Shown here piece by piece: positions 22,454 to 34,144 of a stretch of 64,000 nt of DNA. The position numbers and the translations under genes were made by a program. Within the stretch, counting starts at the first letter, position 1. Every line of letters begins with the position of its first letter. The notes under the pieces were generated by a model that was not told the origin of the DNA, made no database searches, and saw only the letters and a program-made list of their open reading frames with translations. Source of the DNA: Vespula vulgaris (Eukaryota > Arthropoda > Insecta > Hymenoptera > Vespidae); contig NC_066598.1 in the NCBI RefSeq assembly GCF_905475345.1, positions 2,491,501 through 2,555,500 of the forward strand. The letters are read 5' to 3'.

Positions 22454-23220
22454 TTGGCATGTATATTTTATATATGTATACATAGACGCGCGTTATTGTG
22501 CATCAATAGATCAAATGTAAAGGTTTCGAAGATAAATGGTTATTATATAAAAAAGGATCGAGTATAGAAAAATTGATAAACGGCCGCGCGTTTCCGAAGC
22601 GCATTTTATATATGTATATTTATGTGTGTATAAATCCTTTGTCTGTTTTGGCATTTAAGTAAAAAAATATATGGCATATGGTATATATATAAAAGATGGT
22701 GAGAATCATATAAAAAGTTACTTTTTATGGAAATTACTTAGAGTGATCTACAGATGCACAGCGTCGTATCATCGTTTTTTCTATATCGCATAATTACATT
22801 CCTGAGTTACACGATAGATTTTGTATATTGGCAGACTTTCGTAGTGCTTCGCTCTTTTAACACGTACGAAAATCGTATAGTATATATACTATTTCTTCTT
22901 TTTTCCTCTATTAAGTTATCTAATTATATATATTTTTTTGTAATACATATTTTGTGCGTTTTAATATCATGCTCGTGATATAATTATATAATTTTATAGA
23001 CCTGATATTCAGCCTTTCACGTGTACATGAACATAGAATATTATTTAATAAATAAATCATGTCTTATTTATAGGCAGTACATGTAGCTAAAGTATCATTT
23101 CTAGGATCATATTTTCTATTGATAGCATATCGTATAATTTTGTCCAAGAATTTTGTTTCTTTATGCTCTTTAGAGTATAGTTATTAATCAATCATGATTA
23201 TTTTAATGATCTATAATGAA
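21828..23220. other. PDCD5 upstream and MAP6-like downstream region
   Basis: AT-rich. It holds a cluster of ATCGATTA-type words (21981-22085) upstream of PDCD5, including a 12-bp inverted pair AATCGATTAAAT (21981-21992) and ATTTAATCGATT (22042-22053), then an AT microsatellite. No gene was recognised; the 74-codon frame at 22754-22978 lacks features. Confidence 0.45.
22400..22449. repeat. (AT)n microsatellite
   Basis: About 25 uninterrupted AT dinucleotides. Confidence 0.95.
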
Positions 23221-26200
23221 TTAGATCGTGTTAGTACTATCGTACCAAGGTGGCATCCAATTTGTTGGTGTTCTTGGTCTTCCTCTGGACATTGATACAT
23301 TATTTTCTACGTTATAATTTTTTTCCAATCTTTTTCTACGCGTTTCCCTTTTATTGCAACACTTGTTGACATTATCTAAAACGACGAAGGATTGTTCGTT
23401 GTCCAATTGTTCTTTAGTTTCGTTTCTACCGAAACTAGGAGAATACGATCTATGAACATTGTTTCTATTCAAACGATCAGGCAATGGATCGTGTGATCTT
23501 TCGGAAGACTCGATTGGCGTTGAACGTTTACGTTGACCAAAACCACGTGGTTCATCATCAACGTTGCAAACGTGAAGACGATAAGTTGGACTAGGTGATC
23601 GATTTCTGAGTATAGTACGATCATCAACGGCATCTGATCGCATCGATTCTTGATTCTGCGATGTTCTATAATGTCTTAACATATTCCAATATAAAAAATT
23701 ATTTTTAAGAAATGTTGAAAGTAAAATTTTATAAATTTATTTAAATATTTTACCTTCTATTACTTGGTGGAGGTTTACCAATGATACTATCCTCATGAAT
23801 TCGAGTGTTCAATACTTGAAAAGCATCCTGATCTTCAGCAGCATTAATACAACCAAATCTCTCACTGTTATTATTGTTTATCCAATAATTATCTTTCTTT
23901 CTCGAAGCACTGAGACTTCTCTCACGATTTCTTTGTTTTTTCAAATCACAGGAAGATCGATAATCACGTTGGCTACAATAGGCATTTCTATATTCTGGTT
24001 GTAGATCGAGACTACCTTCCAATCGTAAATTAGCTGGGATTCTCAGAGGTTTGACACGAGGAACGTGACCATAAGGAACGTATTGTGATCTTACTTCGCT
24101 GGTTGGCTCGTAATCGTATCGTCTGGTCTCATAAAAATTATGTTTGTTGCAGGTAGAACGGTCAGAGCAAGCTGCAGTGGTTCTCAATGCCAATGGTGGT
24201 TTTCGATAAACGAAGGAATCTTTAGGATAATCAAGATACTTCGATTTATATTCTGGGTCTTGATCAATTTTTGTTGAAAATTTCAAACGAGTTGGCGAAG
24301 AGAGTACTTTGGAACCGTCAGCTCGACCAATCTCGTCTTCGGGCTTTGCGAATGTTGGTCGTTCTCTTGGAAAGTCCTATAACGAATAATAAATTATATA
24401 TTTGTTGAAAGATTATACAAGGTAGAAAGAGAATAACTATAAAATCAACAAAATCTCGATACTTTGTAGGCATCTTTATATTCTGGAATTTCTAAGGGCG
24501 GACTCTTCAACTCTTCCAATTTTGACACTAGCATTTGCATTTCTTTGTCTTTCTTTGCTTCTTCTTCTTCTTCCTCTTCTCTTTTTTTTTTCTTTTCTTC
24601 TTCTTCTTTTTCTTCTTCTTCAATATCTCTTGCTAATTCTGCCATCAGTTGAGCCTCTCTAACACGAGGATTGATATAATTGTTCTTGTTTTCCGTAACT
24701 TCGAAGAAATTATCGCCAGTTTTCAAATGTGTTTCAGGTTTCTTTGCTGGTTGTCTTTCTACAATGAATGATCTAAGACGTAAAAGCAATAGAAACCGTT
24801 GTGATTAGTGTTAACGAAACGTTTAGCGTCTACCAAGTCTCTCAATATCCTTTCTCACCAGTGACTGCGTGCTGCTTGAAAACGTCAGAATATTCTGCCA
24901 CGAAAGTGGATGCACCCTCGAGTTTTAAACTCGTACCTTGCCTAAGTAACTCTGGCCTTCTCGCCCCAACAAAAGGAACGTACTTCTCATGATTTTCTGT
25001 GCTAGTCTCGAGTTCACCCTCGAGTTTAAGTTGCGTTGGAACACGCATAAGTTCCGGCCTGCTGACGTTTAACCACTGAATGAACTTCTCACACTTCTCG
25101 GTCATCGTTTCCATTTCACCCTCCATTTTCAAGGACGTTGGCCTTCGGGCTAATTCCGCCCTATGTTGGCCTTCATGGGGCACATAAGCTGAATACATTT
25201 CTGTGTCCGCGTATAAATTACCTTCTCGCTTTAGACTAGTACCTCTATTTCAAACAGGCAAAATTTTTTTTTTATGTAGTCTAATCAAACGTATAAATTA
25301 TTTACTGTTCGTATGATCTATTGAATCGTCGCTTTCGTTATCAGCGAATTTAATTATTCAATTACCTTCTAATGATCGGTGGTCGACCGATCACGTTCGT
25401 ATGAGCAATAAATTTTGATTGCTCCGTTTGAGTTTCCATCCTTCCGTCTCCTTCAGCAAGAACAAAAGATGAGTTTTGTTCTGATCTTTTCGATGGAAGC
25501 TCTAGTTGTTCATATTTTTGAAAATCTTGATTGTAGAATGGTTCTACATTGTCATAGGCACCATTTAATCGTAGAAAGCTCGATGGTCGTTTGCTCTTCA
25601 CCGGCCAAATATTCTCCTCGGGAAAGAAAGAATGAATTGTTAATAATATTTTAACGATTTTACTTCAATATTCGTTTTAAATTATTACATGTACGTTCTC
25701 TGATCATTTACCTTAAGAAGTTCTTCACTTTTCGCACGGAAAGCGCGACGATACTCTGTTAAAAAATCCTTTTCAAGTACGTCAAATTCGGCACAAGGTC
25801 TAACATTATCTTTTGGATGACCCTCCACGCGTCTTCTTCTATAACGAGCAAGCTCGTCAACCGTAAGTCCATCTGCGAATGGCCATCGTTCTTTCAATTT
25901 ACTTTTTCGTCCTTTATTCTTCTTATCCTGGGCTAGCTCGGAATCCGATGATGACTTGTTGACTCCATAGTTTGATCTTTGTCTTAAGTGAAAAATACAA
26001 ATTTCTTAGATTGTTTAAAGCTATTATTTATTTTATTACATTTATTATATAGGAATAGAGAATAATTTAAAAATCAAGTATCTCATTGATAATAGAAGAA
26101 ATATCTCGAGTAGATTTTGTTCGAGACACGATCCCAGTGGATGCTCAGAGGCAACTGAAATCTTTAAACGGTAGTGAAGCTGATACCGACTAGGAACGAA

Positions 26201-26346
26201 AAGAGAGAGAAAGAGAGAGAGTGGAACACCCTAGAGAAACAGTGGGTGGTAGAGGGGTTGAAGGAGGCAGGAACGGAGAACAGGAAGAAGGGTGGTACGA
26301 AGGTACCCTACATGCCGTTACAACAAAACGGCCAGACGCGACGCAT
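23221..26346 (-). CDS. MAP6/SAXO-type microtubule-associated protein
   Basis: Minus-strand exons 26346-26312, 25982-25712, 25616-25366, 25244-24859, 24758-24463, 24376-23754 and 23674-23221 join in phase to 771 residues. Seen: about four copies of a roughly 40-residue repeat of form R-x-(P/G)-T-x-L-K-x-E-G (GTSLKREGN, RPTSLKMEGEMETMTEK, VPTQLKLEGELETSTEN, QGTSLKLEGAS), plus RPSSFLRLNGAYDNVEPFY and LRIPANLRLEGSLDLQPEY; a Glu/Lys coiled-coil block in exon 24758-24463; a basic Ser/Arg tail. Known: such motifs bind and stabilise microtubules in MAP6/SAXO proteins. The first exon is the least certain: MRRVWPFCCNG fits the phase and resembles the WP...CC palmitoylated start of MAP6, but its donor (AT|GTAGGG) is weak. 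An alternative start exon lies at 29487-29521. Core exons secure. Confidence 0.85.
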
Positions 26347-26690
26347 CGATCTACCAAATAAGAAGAGTAGTTTGAAAAATAAATTCTGTTCTTCTCCCTA
26401 ATGACTTGTCAGCATGAAAGCAAATTACGTTGATGATCATAGACGCATACATATGTGTGTGTATAAGTACATCATTATACATGTATTTATGCATATACAT
26501 ATATGTTATATATGCATATATTTGTACGTAAGTCGTATATATATATATGTATGTATGTATGTATATATGTATATGTATAGAAATATGTAACATTATAGTT
26601 CGTCGTGTATCGGAAACATTTTGCATGGATAACAATAATAATCGTGCGATAGATTATGACTTTTCGTGTCTATAATCAGAAATACTACAC

Positions 26691-26726
<36 letters not shown>

Positions 26727-27211
26727 AGCAAGTATAAATGACAATACTATACAAATTGTAAGAATAAAAGCTATCAGTAATTTTCTTCATCTTGTTTAAA
26801 CGAATTCGTAAACGCAATTTACGAAATAGAGTCCACGTTACGTAATCCAGGTTATTGCTCCTTTAATTGGAACGAATACTAAGAACCACGTCACAATCCT
26901 CAATGTGACCCATAAAATGGAAAATTGATTGCGATTCGATAACGTCGCTTTCGTGATAGATACGCGATTAAACTCTTTATCTCTCTCTCTCTTCCTCTTT
27001 CTTTACTTAAGACCGTTTCGATTTCGAACAATTTATAGATTATCAAAAGCGTTTTGGAATCTTTCCAAGTTACCATTTTGATTTTGTATTATCCCGCCAT
27101 TTATCGTTTCTGACGTTTTTCGAGATTCATTCGATATTATCGAATGTTAATAAGATCGATATAATATCGATAGAAGTAGGTTATACTTTATGGGAGAACA
27201 CAAAGCTGTCA
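26347..27211. other. Upstream region of the MAP6-like gene
   Basis: AT-rich with TA/GTAT runs and a CT microsatellite at about 26697-26722. The sequence just inside the gene (26180-26350) is relatively GC-rich and may be promoter-proximal. No gene before the tRNA. Confidence 0.4.
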
Positions 27212-27293
27212 GGTAGCGTGGCCGAGCGGTCTAAGGCGCTGGTTTAAGGCACCAGTCTCTTCGGAGGCGTGGGTTCGAATCCCACCGCTGCCA
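27212..27293 (+). tRNA. tRNA-Leu (anticodon AAG)
   Basis: Acceptor stem GGTAGCG/CGCTGCC (one wobble) with discriminator A; A box TGGCCGAGCGG in the D arm; anticodon stem CTGGT/ACCAG with loop TTAAGGC, anticodon AAG (reads CUU, usually as IAG); long variable arm TCTC-TTCG-GAGG typical of class II; T arm GTGGG-TTCGAAT-CCCAC containing the B box. No intron. No CCA is encoded, as expected in eukaryotes. A T-run just downstream is a Pol III terminator. Confidence 0.97.
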
Positions 27294-27294
27294 G

Positions 27295-27325
27295 TTTATT
27301 TTTTCTTTTTTTTTTTATTTTTTTT
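27295..27325 (+). terminator. Pol III terminator T-run
   Basis: Runs of T (TTTATTTTTTCTTTTTTTTT) start two bases after the tRNA 3' end, matching the oligo-T stop signal for RNA polymerase III. Confidence 0.8.
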
Positions 27326-27981
27326 CTAAGAGAAAAATACTAAAAATATTTAAATGTTTTCTAACGTCATTAAAGCAATAAAATACTAATGTCATAACAT
27401 TCAATGAAGTCGAAAACTTTGCTATCATTTATCTGTTTCATTTTTGTTAGTAATTCGTCAGAACTTCAATTTAAAATAATAGATACATGTGATACATACG
27501 TATGCATTATCATATTTGTCATTTAGATTCCTCAGGCGATTTCAGACGAATCTTGTTAAGGAAACTTTTTCGAAACAATCGATAACAATCAAGGAAAGCT
27601 TTCCGGTTAGGTTTCATTTGCCACATATCTTATTTTCTCTGAGAAACAATGTACACTGATATTTGCATAGCCGTATGGAAGCATCACGTAATAATGCATG
27701 TACAAATACTATATGTAGTTCTTCAGACCGGCGCACTAGAAGTTGTATAAATATGTATATGACTATAAGTCCATACACGTAACTTTTAACTATTTACTGA
27801 AAAATGATTATATGATTACGTTTCTCTAACAAAAGCTTTGTCTTTTTCGATCACAAAGTGATGAGATTGAAAAATTTATCGTTGCTTCTTTCTTCGTTTG
27901 GATTATGCGAATCTATAAAATGTAGAAAATTATTCGAACGTATGTTCTCATAGATAGATACGTATGCATATATATACATAT

Positions 27982-28054
<73 letters not shown>

Positions 28055-28269
28055 CATATATATTCGGTTGACAGGGTCAGGTACGATTGGTATCGCAAAG
28101 AGAGGGTCAGATACGATTACGATCGCAAAGATCTCGTGCGTTCTTAGTGATCCTTTCGTGTTTAAGATAATCACGACGACGACAAGGAGAACGACAACGA
28201 CCACGACGACGAATGAGCCCCAGGAATCACGACGACCTGTTGACCCAAATTTTTGTTAACCGTTCGTCC
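27326..28269. other. Intergenic DNA with CA microsatellite
   Basis: No gene seen. It contains the CA run at 27985-28042. Further right is a GATTACGATCGCAAAG-type imperfect duplication near 28080-28130 and a CGACGA-rich stretch at 28170-28215. Confidence 0.45.
27985..28042. repeat. (CA)n microsatellite
   Basis: About 28 ACs, uninterrupted, flanked by TA-rich runs. Confidence 0.95.
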
Positions 28270-28648
28270 ATGAAGGATTTGCATGCGCTGCCAAACAAAT
28301 GTCCAAAAGGTATATGCTTACGCATCTGTAAAACCGTTCTAACTAATGGTCAATAATTTTCCAAACGACATGTGATTCAATCTGGACGCGTTTCGTTGAC
28401 GATACTCGCACGCAATCACTTCAAGGGGGAAAGGCTAAAAGGGCTGCGAGGAAACGAGATCCTTATATATCTTTACTTATATACCTTCACCTCTTTTTTC
28501 TGACTATTTATTGCATACTCTAGAAAAAATTAAGTTAGCTCTTTGGCAAAAATGTTTAGACTTATTAGAGCTACCTGATAACGTTCAACTATTTTATCAA
28601 ACAGAAATAATTCAACGTTTTAATGAAAAGAAGGAAGAAAATAATTAA
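28270..28648 (+). CDS. Uncharacterised 54-residue protein, two exons
   Basis: Not recognised. Exon 1 (28270-28309) starts at ATG, reads MKDLHALPNKCPK and ends at an AAAAG|GTATAT donor in phase 1. Exon 2 (28524-28648) follows a pyrimidine-rich tract and TCTAG acceptor in the matching phase, completes a Glu codon and reads EKIKLALWQKCLDLLELPDN...FYQTEIIQRFNEKKEENN to TAA. An AATAAA follows about 15 bp after the stop. The product is mostly amphipathic helix with a charged tail, two Cys and no signal or membrane segment. Codon choice and composition are protein-like compared with the flanks. Two exons, matching phases, a good acceptor and a polyA signal make a real gene likely. Confidence 0.6.
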
Positions 28649-29232
28649 ATATCACATTTCAAATAAAAAGTTTCTTACATTTCAGCTATGTTTATGATTC
28701 TTTTGTTTTTTCTGATTCTCAAGTTTTGATTTATTCTATTGCCTTTGCATATCGATTAGGTTAAATCGATCATATCAATATATGCAAGTAGTTCTATCAA
28801 AAGAAGTACTCCACCCTTGCCTGTGCACATTGATTAGATAAGTTATGCTCTTAGAATCCTTTAGGCGAAGGCAGGAAATTAAACATGGACTTAAATTTTC
28901 AATCTATTTATCGCCTAGCCCTTTCGTTCATCCGGCAGGTTTACCTAACCTACAAATTCGTTGATATAATTACAAGCTCTTCTCACATGTTCTACGCCTT
29001 AGAAAATCATGATAATATCTTAAAGTGTTTCACAAATGCCTTTCTTTGGTTCTTTGTAATCATTTTCCTTATACATTTGGATCAATTAGGAAATTTCTTT
29101 TACCTTTTAAACACGGAATATTCTTCCTTGCTCTTACTTTTCGTATCTTATTATTCGACATTTACTATATAGATGCATGGTTAAGTGTATTAAAATTAAA
29201 GTATTATGCGTGGCATGTGAATTAAAGATATG

Positions 29233-29254
29233 GCGCCAATTTTAAATTTGGCGC
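29233..29254. promoter_or_regulatory. Inverted TTGGCGC pair, E2F-like
   Basis: GCGCCAA (29233-29239) and TTGGCGC (29248-29254) flank an AT core. TTTGGCGC matches the E2F consensus TTT(C/G)(C/G)CGC. A single motif match, so function is unproven. Confidence 0.3.
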
Positions 29255-29486
29255 TAAAGCAAATCGGTAACAATCTACGTTCGAGTAGCCATCTGCAATT
29301 TTTTAAATTGTATTTTCTTCTTAGATGGTGTATTTTTCGAACAGATATTCGATCGTTATAAAAAGAAGTGATAAGACAAATGTTTTCATTAATAGAAAAG
29401 GGAAGAGAAATAATTATTTATCGAATTGAACACACATCGTGTAAGGTTAACAAATGAGGTCGAATTTCGATGATGAAAATAATTAC

Positions 29487-29521
29487 CTTTTGCTAGACCG
29501 TTCCCTCCTTCCTTCGCCCAT
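29487..29521 (-). other. Possible alternative first exon of the MAP6-like gene
   Basis: On the minus strand ATG at 29521 reads MGEGRRERSSK and reaches an AAAAG|GTAATT donor at 29486 in phase 2, which fits the exon starting at 25982. If used, tRNA-Leu and the 54-residue gene would lie inside a 3.5-kb intron. Low-complexity sequence, phase evidence only. Confidence 0.3.
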
Positions 29522-30460
29522 TGCATCGTCCTGTTCGATAGACAATTAGAAAAATCGATCGATTAAGATTCAGGTAATTACAATGATTAATTAAAAAAGT
29601 AATAAAGGAAATTTCAACGATTCAAAGAAATAACCAGCCGTGTTGGATACTCTCGCTAGCGTGACTGGCTTTTTGGTCAAGATGCTAATGAGAAGGTGAC
29701 GACGACACACCTGCGCAGCTGCAAAAAGAACGGATTATATTCTCGAGCAAGCGCTGTTTCTTCTTGAAAATAAAAAATGATGTCAATACAAATAATTTTT
29801 GTAAGTTTCCAAAATTACATTTCATCCTAGCAATTTTTAGAAATCGTTACTGTTTTAAAATTATGAACATAACCAACAAAGTCTTGAGATCCAATGCAAA
29901 TCTGATGATTATTAATTAACTTTCTCTTTTTTGGAAAAAAGAAAAACATATGATACGTTCGTTGTTAGAAGTTTGATTTTATTATTTCCGTCAATATCTG
30001 AATTATTTCAACGTTAATTGTTATATTAATTGAGTATTATCGAACGTTTATGACTATTACTGATCGTGCTTTATTCTCTTTCTGCTAGTATACAGTAGAA
30101 AATCAGGGACGTAAACATTTAACCATTCCTTACGTGAGATATTTCACATAATCTAATACTTGCATTGAAAAATTGTTTTAATAATTGCATTTAATAATGT
30201 ATGTTTTCAATCTAAAAAATTTTTACATTGAAAAAAGTAATTTTGTATTTTCTCTTTTTTTTACATGAAAAATGTTATATGTAATTTTAAGGATTTAAGA
30301 TAGATAAAGTATTCACTTAAATCAATTAATTAGAAAACTTGAATTTCTCTTGAATAACGAAGAAGAATAATATATATTTTTAGATTAGATTTATGACTAG
30401 AAAAATATTAAGGCTTATTTTAATGATACAGCACTATCGTATGCGATGATGCACCTTTGA

Positions 30461-30488
30461 GCATGCGCGACACGTTAAAGTGACGTAA
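30461..30488 (+). promoter_or_regulatory. Probable promoter elements (NRF-1-like and CRE-like)
   Basis: GCATGCGCGA (30461-30470) contains the NRF-1 half-site pair GCATGCGC. GTGACGTAA (30480-30488) resembles a CRE/ATF site. They lie 150-180 bp upstream of the ARL6IP6-like start. Confidence 0.4.
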
Positions 30489-30639
30489 TCGTTGTCACTT
30501 TTATTTTTAACGTTCACAGCTTTCATCCTTGTATTTGGTTAATATTCGATAAATATAATTAAATTTTTGTGTTTTTCTTTTTCAATAGTAAAATATATTA
30601 ATAAATAATATACATTAGGAATATTATAAGATTATATAC

Positions 30640-31619
30640 ATGTTTGAGAAAACTAGTTTCAGGAAAAATGGTGTTAGTCAATTCGAAAAAGTTGTCAATA
30701 ATGAGGAGTCAAAAAGAATGGGGATAAAAAAAACATTAACGAAAGAATGGATTATTATCTTTTTGGTATTTTTATTCTTATTGTTGATAGTTATTGAGAA
30801 AATATATTTCAATTATGGTAAGTTGCACAAGATTGTCCAATAAAAATTAACGAGTACTCGAATTTATTTTCTTTCTCTATCGGTGAATTATCTTCACATT
30901 TTATGTTCCTGTTTTTTAAAAATAATAAATATATATGTATATATTATATGTTATATATATATATATATATATATGATATATATAAAAAGTATTTGATTTA
31001 TATTTTGATTCTTGGATGGATTTAGCTAATTATTTGTATTTTGTTATAGGAATGTCTATAGTAAATATTCAAAATATATTCAGCAAACAAAGTGATCTGC
31101 TGCATATAGATATATTATCACATCTATATGATTTACCTAATTTATCAAGTATTACCGATATGTCTGAATCTATTGCCAAACAATTAACAAGGACTGGTAC
31201 ACAATTTATAAATACCACTAACAGTTATGAAAAAGCTATTGCTGATGTAATGATAATGTTGTCTACAAAATATTGGTGGCTGATGAGAGCAATACTAAGT
31301 GGAATGGTAACAACTAGTCTCAGTTGGTTGATTATTTATATGGATAGTCGTATCCCTGGAATTGATCCACCGTTTCCTCTTAACCTTTTAAGGAAAGGAG
31401 AATACAGGTAATTTATAACAATTTTCAGTAAATTAATTGAAAATTATACTGTATATCTTTTGTAGAGCTATGATAGGTATAATAAGTATATGTATTTATT
31501 ACAAGATATTTATAAGATAGTATTATTTCAGGATACAAATTATATCACAGATAAACCTTAATTATCTTATTGGGGCATTAATTGGATTATTAGTTTCTAT
31601 TTTCATGTGTTTCGAGTGA
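30640..31619 (+). CDS. ARL6IP6-like multi-pass membrane protein
   Basis: Three exons join in phase: 30640-30817, 31050-31407 and 31532-31619, giving 207 residues. Seen: about 30 polar N-terminal residues; membrane segment one (WIIIFLVFLFLLLIVIEKI); a luminal-type loop with NTT; membrane segment two (AILSGMVTTSLSWLIIY); then MDSRIPGIDPPFPLNLLRKG and a final membrane segment (NYLIGALIGLLVSIFMCF). The layout YxDSxxPGxxPPxPLxxxxxRK followed by a last membrane helix is what I recall of the ARL6-interacting protein 6 C-terminal domain, an ER/nuclear-envelope protein family of poorly known role. Remote similarity judged by eye; a different three-pass family is possible. Gene structure itself is secure. 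Confidence 0.7.
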
Positions 31620-32444
31620 TGCTGTTTTGTTTCTTAGGAAAGAGCAAATCAGGTTTGTGTCTATGCAGGCACTCTATGAAATACTTAAATAACAAAGTAA
31701 TTATTTAAAAAGTTCAGTATATATGCAGAGTGTTCCTAAAAATGTGTATTGATACTAGTAGCAGATTAGTAAATATCATTGTATCAGGAATCATTTTGTA
31801 CTGATATTGATATTTAGATATAAAGTATTTATTATTTATTGTTATCATTAATATATTAGAAATTAGTTTATAACTGATTTGGAAGAATTATAGTATTACA
31901 ATTCTAATACATACAACTTAAAAAAGTTTTTTATATTGCAATACGTATATATATTTGATACTTATTTATTATTAAATATTATTAAAATAAGTAATATAAT
32001 ATTATAATAATAAGATAATTTTCATTATAAATCGATTGAAAGTTTCTAAAAATAATGTATATAAGAAATTTAATGTATAAGTAAAACATACATGGTACAA
32101 AATAGGGAAACATGACATTACATTTAAACTGCAACAAAGTATTTTATTATATATAAATATTATTTAAAATTGACTGATTGTAAGAATACTTTATTATTAA
32201 AACATTAAGACTAAACAATTACATAATTAAAAGTTGTGTCTATAGATAAATTATAGTAAATTTCTTTTTTTTTTTTCAAGATTAAAACATATGTAAAAGT
32301 TGTTAAAAATTATTAAAAAGTTTAAATTAATAATATTATATCCTAGCTTTTAATAGTTCAAATTATTTAATATGTCTAATTGATTAATTAATGTAATTGT
32401 TAAATAGTTTAGTTTTTTTTTCTAGTCAATCCTTTGCTTTTATA
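31620..32444. other. Convergent intergenic region ARL6IP6-like/HIBCH
   Basis: Very AT-rich 3' flanks of two convergent genes. No additional gene or structured repeat seen. Confidence 0.5.
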
Positions 32445-34144
32445 TTATAATTTTAATTCTTTTTCTGGTGATACATTATCTAAATAATGAATTATCTTTT
32501 CCATTGGTACATCTTCTAACCGTGCAGGATTCCATTCTGGTTTTCTATCTTTTTCATAAAGAACAACATTAATACCTGTAAAAATAAAATATTAGAGACG
32601 TTAGTGAATAGAATCTTGTAATAAGTGTAATAATTTATTAGAAATGTAGATGTGTACCTTTGAAAATGTCAGAACCTTCTACAAGTAAATTATGACCCAT
32701 TCTACAATCCATTCTTGCACAATCAGCAAGATCAAGATTTTTTCCTCTTTGAATAATAAGAAGAGCACTCTTTAAAGAAGTCGGTGATGCTGCATTTATC
32801 ATTTCTATAATTTTCCTGGACCATTTCGAATTATCTTTTTTCAATCTTTATCAATTGAATATGAGAATAACAATGTAATTAATAAAATTTGTCTGTAATA
32901 GACAATATATTTTGTAGAGGAAAAAATAAGATAGATTATGTACCTTTCTAAGATTTCTTCGACAGTAGGAGCAGAAAAACAATTTTCAATTATATCTAAA
33001 TACTGATTAAGGCTAAAATCATTGTTTGATATATTAACATGATATTTATTAATAATTTCTTCTATATTGGATGCATCAGATTTAAGCAATTCATTTTTCA
33101 AATTTTCTAATTTTTCTGAAGGAACGAAATGAGTGGCTATACCAGAATGAACGATGTCAGTACCTAACAGAAAATTTTTTACATATTAAGATGTAATTGT
33201 TTGATGCTGAAAAAGACATTAATTTCCAATAGAACGTTATGTTTTTCTTTTACATAACAGACACACACATATATACCTTTTAACTTATATCCAGTAACGC
33301 CTAAAAGATAACCTATATGATTTCGTAATCTAGAAAAAGTATAGCAAGTTGAAGCATCAGGAAAATAACCGATTGAAACTTCTGGCATAGCATAAATTGA
33401 TCTTTCTGTGACGATTCTGTATTTAGCCTGTAGAGATATCGCAGATCCTAATCCCATTGTTATATTATTCATCAGGGCTATGAAAGGTACTTTTAATGTA
33501 CCAATATTATAACTCAGTCTGTTAAAAAAATGTTTTCTTATATATTTTCTTCACGATTAAGTATGGTATTGGAGTATTATAAAACTTACGAATAATATTC
33601 TTGAAATGTTTTTATTTTATGCATATTATAATGTTCATTTTTTAAATGTTGATAAGCTGCAGGCATTCCAAGATATCCTCCTGAACAAAATGCCTTATCA
33701 CCAGATCCTTCTATCATTATTAATTTTTTATTATGTTTCCACTTTTGTAGTGTTTCATTTATTATTTTAGATATTCCTGGTGTAATACTATTAAAAGTTT
33801 TTGGTCGGTCTATAGTGAACAGGCCATTATCTTGATACTATTGTAATAAGTGAATAATCAATACTTTTTTTATCCTATTGAAAGGGAAATGAAAAGTAAT
33901 TTATGAGCTTACATCCTTAACTAAAATATCATTACTGCATACTCCCCAAAATGAATTGTCCCATATTTCATTAGCTTGTGCAAGTAGTTGACTTAAGTCC
34001 GTAGTACTCGGGTCTGAAAAAAATGGATATTTCAGATTAGAAATGAAATAATTTAATATGCGTTATTTATATGCAATTACCTGGACGTATTGTATGAATC
34101 ATTTTACGAATGTCAAATCTGTTTAATGATTTCAATCTTAACAT
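32445..34144 (-). CDS. HIBCH: 3-hydroxyisobutyryl-CoA hydrolase-like, mitochondrial
   Basis: Seven minus-strand exons join in phase: 34144-34081, 34013-33913, 33837-33590, 33518-33277, 33163-32944, 32845-32658 and 32575-32445, giving 397 residues (human 386). Seen: basic, Ser-containing start (MLRLKSLNRFDIRKMIHT) consistent with a mitochondrial presequence; crotonase fold motifs KAFCSGGYLG, MNNITMGLGSAISL, YAMPEVSIGYFPDA; C-terminal HIBCH blocks GIATHFVPSEKL, CFSAPTVEEI, INAASPTSLK, WNPARLEDV. Known: HIBCH hydrolyses 3-hydroxyisobutyryl-CoA in valine catabolism. The Glu and Asp of the AMPE...FPD block are kept. Odd: the usual ITMGGG is ITMGLG and the usual FPDVGGGY is FPDASTCY, so substrate range or activity may differ, or this may be a paralogue. 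Confidence 0.88.

Larger units (their letters stand above)
28649..30639. other. Intergenic region upstream of ARL6IP6-like gene
   Basis: No gene with firm support. It contains an E2F-like inverted pair (29233-29254), a possible alternative start exon for the minus-strand MAP6-like gene (29487-29521) and promoter-like elements at 30461-30488. The 95-codon frame at 28885-29172 has no recognisable features. Confidence 0.4.

Noticed and set aside
26174..26401. Plus-strand 75-codon gene
   Set aside because: Purine-rich low-complexity frame that overlaps the likely first exon of the minus-strand MAP6-like gene.
28885..29172. Hydrophobic 95-codon gene
   Set aside because: AT-driven Phe/Leu/Tyr composition, no splice or polyA support, overlapping frame equally open.
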